From the NCBI GenBank assembly GCA_016929805.1, contig JAFGIB010000198.1, positions 1 to 45,198 of the forward strand: a stretch of DNA of 45,198 nucleotides, written 5' to 3'. The stretch is from Deltaproteobacteria bacterium. Lineage in GTDB: Bacteria; Myxococcota_A; Polyangia; Polyangiales; JAFGIB01. Shown piece by piece: positions 41,542 to 45,198 of the stretch (positions are counted from its first letter, which is position 1; each line of letters begins with the position of its first letter). The notes under the pieces were generated by a model. That model was not told the origin of the DNA. It did no database searches and saw only the letters and a program-made list of their open reading frames with translations. The position numbers and the translations under genes were made by a program.

Positions 41542-42330
41542 ATGAGCGAAAAGCCGCCGCGTAAAAAAGAGACCCTCAAGGGGATCTCTGGAAGAGCCGC
41601 CGAGCCCCGCGCGCGCAAGCAAGGAAGTGCAAGTGCAAAACCGCTGTCGAGCGAGGCTACGGCGCGCGGATATCCTATCGCACCCGCTCGCGTGCCTTCA
41701 TTTGACCTCGATAACTCACAGGCTTCTGAGCACTATCACGACGGCTGGACGATCGATCGGTTAAAGCGACGAAGCTCGATACCTACGGCGCCTTCAGCCG
41801 ACTTCGATACCGAAAGGATTTCGCTTCGCTCGCCCGAGCAAAGAACGCTAAAAGGGCTGCCGCGAGTTTCAACTCAAACCTCCATACCGGTGAAGGAAAA
41901 GCATGGAGAAGCGATCGATTTGGTCGATCGTTCGCGTTCCTCGCAAATCGCGGTGGACATGAAAGAGGAAATGGAAGAGCTGTTTTCCCTCGGAGAATTC
42001 ACCGGTGCCTTGAGAATAGCCGAGCTCGTTCTCGGTTCACGTCCAGACGACAAGCAAGCGCTGCTATGCGCGGAAAACAGTCGCTTGCGATTGGAGCAGC
42101 AATACCGCTCGAAAATCGGTCCATTGTCTCAGGTGCCCGAACTCGATTTAGGTGACGCCGAGATCCGTTGGCTCGGCCTCGATCACAGAGCTGGTTTTGT
42201 GCTGTCGCGAATCGACGGTCGGTCGACGGTGGAGGAGCTAGTAGATATTTGCGGCATGTCCCGCCTCGAATTTTTCAAGACGCTTATCGAGTTATTGAAT
42301 AGGGGAGCGATTCACTTCGAGCGCCGCTAG
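41542..42330 (+). CDS. Protein sharing the FVLSRIDG domain with the J-protein
   Basis: 262 residues; ATG with AGGAGG 5 nt upstream, 42 nt after the dnaK-like stop. Residues 1-135 are polar and probably disordered. About 140-190 is a helical hairpin pair of TPR type (FSLGEFTGALRIAELVLGSR). The last 55 residues (205-260) match the N-terminal domain of the J-protein at 37954: FVLSRIDG (219-226) is identical in both, followed by a comparable helix pattern ending in GAIHF versus GAVSW. The domain is not one I can name; it resembles small winged-helix or PqqD-like modules. Together with the J-protein it brackets DnaK, so a role in targeting or loading of this chaperone is plausible but unproven. 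Confidence 0.75.
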   Translation: MSEKPPRKKETLKGISGRAAEPRARKQGSASAKPLSSEATARGYPIAPARVPSFDLDNSQASEHYHDGWTIDRLKRRSSIPTAPSADFDTERISLRSPEQRTLKGLPRVSTQTSIPVKEKHGEAIDLVDRSRSSQIAVDMKEEMEELFSLGEFTGALRIAELVLGSRPDDKQALLCAENSRLRLEQQYRSKIGPLSQVPELDLGDAEIRWLGLDHRAGFVLSRIDGRSTVEELVDICGMSRLEFFKTLIELLNRGAIHFERR

Positions 42331-42415
42331 GCCGCTAAATCGCGAGCTATTCAACGTGTTCGCGGCGATAGTATTTCGGTTGCGCGACTAATACGCGCGG
42401 ACTAACTTCCGAATC

Positions 42416-43642
42416 ATGAGTAAGAATCAATATAAGAAAATCGTTCTCGCTTATAGCGGGGGACTCGATACCTCTGTAATTCTCGCCTGGCTTAAGGAAA
42501 CATACAAAGGCGAAATTATCGCGTTCTGCGCCGATATCGGACAAGCCGAAGAGACCGAAGGTCTCGCCGAGAAAGCAAAGCTGAGCGGCGCGACCGAGTT
42601 CGTCTTGCGAGACCTTCGAGAGGAGTTCGCGCGTGATTTCTGCTTCCCCATGTTGAGGGCGAATGCGGCCTACGAGGGCGATTACTTGATGGGCACGTCG
42701 ATAGCACGTCCGTTGATAGCGAAAGGCATGATGGACGTGGCTCGTGAATTCGGAGCCGATACGATTTCTCACGGGGCTACGGGAAAGGGAAACGACCAAG
42801 TTCGCTTCGAGCTGACGGCGATCGCCATCGACCCTAAGATTAATATCATCGCCCCGTGGAGAGAGTGGGATCTCAGATCGCGTTCCGATTGTATCGCCTA
42901 CGCCCAGAAACACGGTATCCCCGTGGCCGCCACCAAGGAAAAGCCGTATTCGATGGACCGTAACTTGTTTCATATCAGTTACGAGGGGGGTATTTTGGAA
43001 GATCCTTGGCTCGAGCCTGACGAATCGATGTTTATCCTCACTCGCGATCCGGGAAAAGCGCCAGATAAACCTCGCTACCTAACGATTCGGTATCAAGACG
43101 GCGATCCAATATCTCTGGACGGAGAGAAGATGTCGCCCGCGGCGATCATCCAGCGGCTCAATGAGCTGGGCGGAGAGCATGGAGTCGGACGGGTCGACAA
43201 GGTGGAGAATCGCTATGTCGGAATGAAATCACGAGGCGTATACGAAACGCCCGGAGGGACCATCCTGCATAAAGCTCATCAAGCGGTCGAATCGATAACC
43301 ATGGACCGTGAAGTACAACGTTTGCGCGATTCGCTAATTCCAGAATACGCGTCGCTGATTTATCGCGGATTCTGGTTTTCCCCCGAACGTCTCGTTCTGC
43401 AGGCTATGATCGACAAGGCGCAAAAAGGTGTAAGCGGCGAGGCGCGTATCAAGTTGTATAAAGGTAACGCTTTTGTTGTAGGTCGGCGCAGCGATAACTC
43501 GCTCTACCATCAGGAATACGCCACTTTCGAAGCGGACGACGTTTTTGATCAGTCGGACGCGACTGGTTTTATCCGTCTCAATGCGTTACGATTGCGGATA
43601 CGCGCGTTACGCGAGCAGAAGAAATCGACGAGACCCGTGTGA
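42416..43642 (+). CDS. argG: Argininosuccinate synthase
   Basis: Condenses citrulline and aspartate with ATP to argininosuccinate, the penultimate step of arginine biosynthesis; cytoplasmic. The 408-residue protein is full length. Visible features are the PP-loop [19 protein letters not shown] (10-28), the citrulline-binding [14 protein letters not shown] segment, [15 protein letters not shown], and [14 protein letters not shown]. It continues with [20 protein letters not shown]. No other arginine gene adjoins it; it follows the unknown 41542 gene by 85 nt. No clear ribosome site is seen before the ATG. Identification is secure. Confidence 0.97.
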   Translation: MSKNQYKKIVLAYSGGLDTSVILAWLKETYKGEIIAFCADIGQAEETEGLAEKAKLSGATEFVLRDLREEFARDFCFPMLRANAAYEGDYLMGTSIARPLIAKGMMDVAREFGADTISHGATGKGNDQVRFELTAIAIDPKINIIAPWREWDLRSRSDCIAYAQKHGIPVAATKEKPYSMDRNLFHISYEGGILEDPWLEPDESMFILTRDPGKAPDKPRYLTIRYQDGDPISLDGEKMSPAAIIQRLNELGGEHGVGRVDKVENRYVGMKSRGVYETPGGTILHKAHQAVESITMDREVQRLRDSLIPEYASLIYRGFWFSPERLVLQAMIDKAQKGVSGEARIKLYKGNAFVVGRRSDNSLYHQEYATFEADDVFDQSDATGFIRLNALRLRIRALREQKKSTRPV

Positions 43643-43724
43643 TCATCGAATATGATGTCGTCTGATGAGACGAATCGTTAGAGGTTGAGAAAGGCAAGGG
43701 GTTTTAGGCGTTGGAGTCATTTGT

Positions 43725-45017
43725 TTGGACGATTCGATAGAGGGTTTAGGTAGTGAATTCCTAGGAATTCTTGCCTGTATCACACTCGGGACGATGTTTT
43801 CCGCCGTCGACGAAGCGATGGTCGCTCTCGGGGAGTTTCGCGTTCGAACCGCTAGTGAAGCGAACGATAAAAGCGCCCGAGCAGCGGCGCGATTCCTCGA
43901 AATGGCGCCGGTAATTCAAGCAAGGCTTTTCATGGGCCGCGTTTTATGCGTCACGGGAGCGGCGATTCTAGCGTCCGATCTCGGATATAAAATCGCGGGT
44001 TTACACGGGGAAATCATAGCGTTTCTCGCTGCGGTGCTCGCTTATACGGTGATCGTAGGAACCGCGACCGCTCTGGTTGTGCGGCGAGCCAGTCGGCTCG
44101 CGCTGCCATTGCTGCGTTTTTTCCGTCCTCTTGAACTTTTCATGGCGCCTTTCGCCGTCCCGTTAATACTGGTTAGCTCATTGATCAAGAGGCTATACCC
44201 GGCGCGACCTGAAGACGCCCCGGAACGCGTAACCGAAGTTGACGTGGAGCAATTGATCGACCAAGGCGAAGAGCACGGCTCGATTACTGAAGAACATGCT
44301 GATCTTTTGCGCAGTGTTTTGGAATTTGCTGACACGGTCGTACGCGAGGTCATGGTTCCGCGAACAAGCATGGTCGCAATCGATATCAACACGCCTCTTC
44401 GCGAGGTATCTCGTCTCGTCGTCGAAAAGGGGCATAGCCGTTACCCGGTATATCGGGGAACTATTGACCAGATCGAGGGGATATTATACGCCAAGGACCT
44501 CTTTCGTTTTATCGACGAAAAAAACGGGATGTCCGGTAAGCTCGAGGATCTGATTCGCGATCGCGTTTTTTTCGTGGCGGAATCACAGAAGATCAGCGGG
44601 GTACTACGCGATATGCAAGCGCGGCGCGTCCACTTGTCGGTGGCGATCGATGAATTCGGCGGCACGAGCGGTATGGTAACGCTCGAAGACATTATCGAGG
44701 AAATCGTGGGTGAAATCCAAGACGAACACGACTCCGAGGATCTAAGCGCTAGAAAGATCGCTCAAGGTCACTATTTAGCAAATGCGAAAGTTTCGATTTA
44801 TGACTTGGCAGAGCTTACCGGAATGCAGCTACCGGAAGAGGCTCGTTCGTATGAATCTTTGGGCGGAATGATTGTAGATCTAATGGGTCGTGTACCTAGT
44901 AAAGGCGACTCGGTTCAGTTTGGTTCCTACGATTTCATCATTCGCGGAGCCGACGAACGCCACGTAACGCGAGTGGAAATCGTTCAGCGCCGGGAACCGA
45001 TGTTAGTTAGAAAATAA
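43725..45017 (+). CDS. CNNM/CorC-HlyC family membrane protein with CBS pair
   Basis: 430 residues. An N-terminal DUF21/CNNM transmembrane domain (about 10-150, helices such as FLGILACITLGTMFSAVDEA, AFLAAVLAYTVIVGTATALV and MAPFAVPLILVSSLI) follows a TTG start. TTG is preferred because GGAG lies 8 nt upstream and no other in-frame start is nearby. A CBS pair (about 205-330) includes VREVMVPRTSMVAID and HSRYPVYRGTIDQIEG. A C-terminal CorC/HlyC domain (about 345-425) ends near DFIIRGADERHVTRVEI. Members are linked to Mg2+/Co2+ handling; the name hemolysin is historical. Divalent-cation transport or sensing is a reasonable guess. It follows argG by 82 nt. Confidence 0.9.
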   Translation: MDDSIEGLGSEFLGILACITLGTMFSAVDEAMVALGEFRVRTASEANDKSARAAARFLEMAPVIQARLFMGRVLCVTGAAILASDLGYKIAGLHGEIIAFLAAVLAYTVIVGTATALVVRRASRLALPLLRFFRPLELFMAPFAVPLILVSSLIKRLYPARPEDAPERVTEVDVEQLIDQGEEHGSITEEHADLLRSVLEFADTVVREVMVPRTSMVAIDINTPLREVSRLVVEKGHSRYPVYRGTIDQIEGILYAKDLFRFIDEKNGMSGKLEDLIRDRVFFVAESQKISGVLRDMQARRVHLSVAIDEFGGTSGMVTLEDIIEEIVGEIQDEHDSEDLSARKIAQGHYLANAKVSIYDLAELTGMQLPEEARSYESLGGMIVDLMGRVPSKGDSVQFGSYDFIIRGADERHVTRVEIVQRREPMLVRK

Positions 45018-45111
45018 CCCGATCATTGTCATTCTGATGCCACTCGCCTCCGATTAAGGGTACACGCGCTCAAGGCATAGAACCGGAACAGGACAACGCG
45101 TTGAAAAAGCC

Positions 45112-45198
45112 GTAAGCGTTCAGGGGGGCAAACAAGTCGGCGGCCAAGTCGCCCGTAAAACCGAGCGCGCCCGCAGGGCCGGCGAGGATGGTACTTGC
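45112..45198. repeat. Family B inverted-repeat element, left half (cut by window edge)
   Basis: GTAAGCGTTCAGGGGGGCAA and the following GTCGGCGGCCAAGTCGCCCG match, in reverse complement, the right half of the copy at 23468-23603 and continue to the centre found at 32675-32854 (ATGGTACTTGC). The element continues beyond the window. By the 8-bp rule its preceding bases AAAAAGCC (45104-45111) should recur on the far side. No gene lies in 45018-45111. Confidence 0.75.

Overview
This 45.2 kb window is bacterial, with genes on both strands, and most of it is recognisable. There is no rRNA or marker gene. Membrane-anchored Ser/Thr kinases, a zinc-ribbon/double-FHA protein beside a PP2C phosphatase, many Cys-lipobox lipoproteins, a MopE-type Cys/Asp motif, a coiled-coil/HEAT scaffold and a J-domain/Hsp70 pair together suggest a Myxococcota/Bradymonadota-like (former deltaproteobacterial) lineage. 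That assignment is an inference.

Layout. Positions 277-2926 (minus) form a likely four-gene operon: SagB-type nitroreductase, MTH1187-family thiamine-binding protein, secreted DJ-1/PfpI protein and endonuclease IV. Positions 3135-5322 hold a degenerate GIY-YIG-like protein, a lipoprotein and an AT-rich leader with a near-consensus sigma-70 promoter. Positions 5323-16112 hold an acyl-CoA ligase, a Ser/Thr kinase divergent from a TPR protein, a eukaryotic-type chorismate mutase, an FAD/Fe-S oxidoreductase, two lipoproteins and a secreted tyrosine-phosphatase-like protein. Positions 16285-24509 hold the HEAT scaffold, a metallophosphoesterase, a LuxC-type acyl-CoA reductase, a MopE-motif lipoprotein, a flippase-like membrane protein, tRNA-Thr(CGT) and an acidic protein. 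Positions 24964-32639 hold the FHA-PP2C operon, an unknown protein and an 1114-residue kinase. Positions 32927-37423 hold a chorismate mutase/prephenate dehydratase/DAHP-synthase-like fusion, a YjbQ protein and a sulfatase lipoprotein. Positions 37954-45017 hold a J-domain protein, DnaK and a third protein sharing a domain with the first, then ArgG and a CorC/HlyC-type membrane protein.

The most unusual content is of two kinds. First, aromatic amino-acid metabolism. The PheA-like protein carries a C-terminal DAHP-synthase fold that has lost nearly all catalytic and metal-binding residues. A separate yeast/plant-type chorismate mutase has Gln where yeast has its pH-limiting Glu246. Second, the gaps between genes are filled by several families of short non-coding inverted-repeat elements. 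Family A (about 162-182 bp) has terminal repeats whose two arms change together, and has 3-bp TNA target duplications, one of which is the stop codon of a gene. Family B (136-180 bp, imperfectly palindromic) has perfect 8-bp target duplications. Family C carries T-tract-flanked stems and repeatedly abuts stop codons, as expected of a dispersed bidirectional terminator. The window also begins and ends inside family B copies, as a contig broken at repeats would.

All comparisons to known families were made by eye from remembered sequences and motifs; no database search was run.
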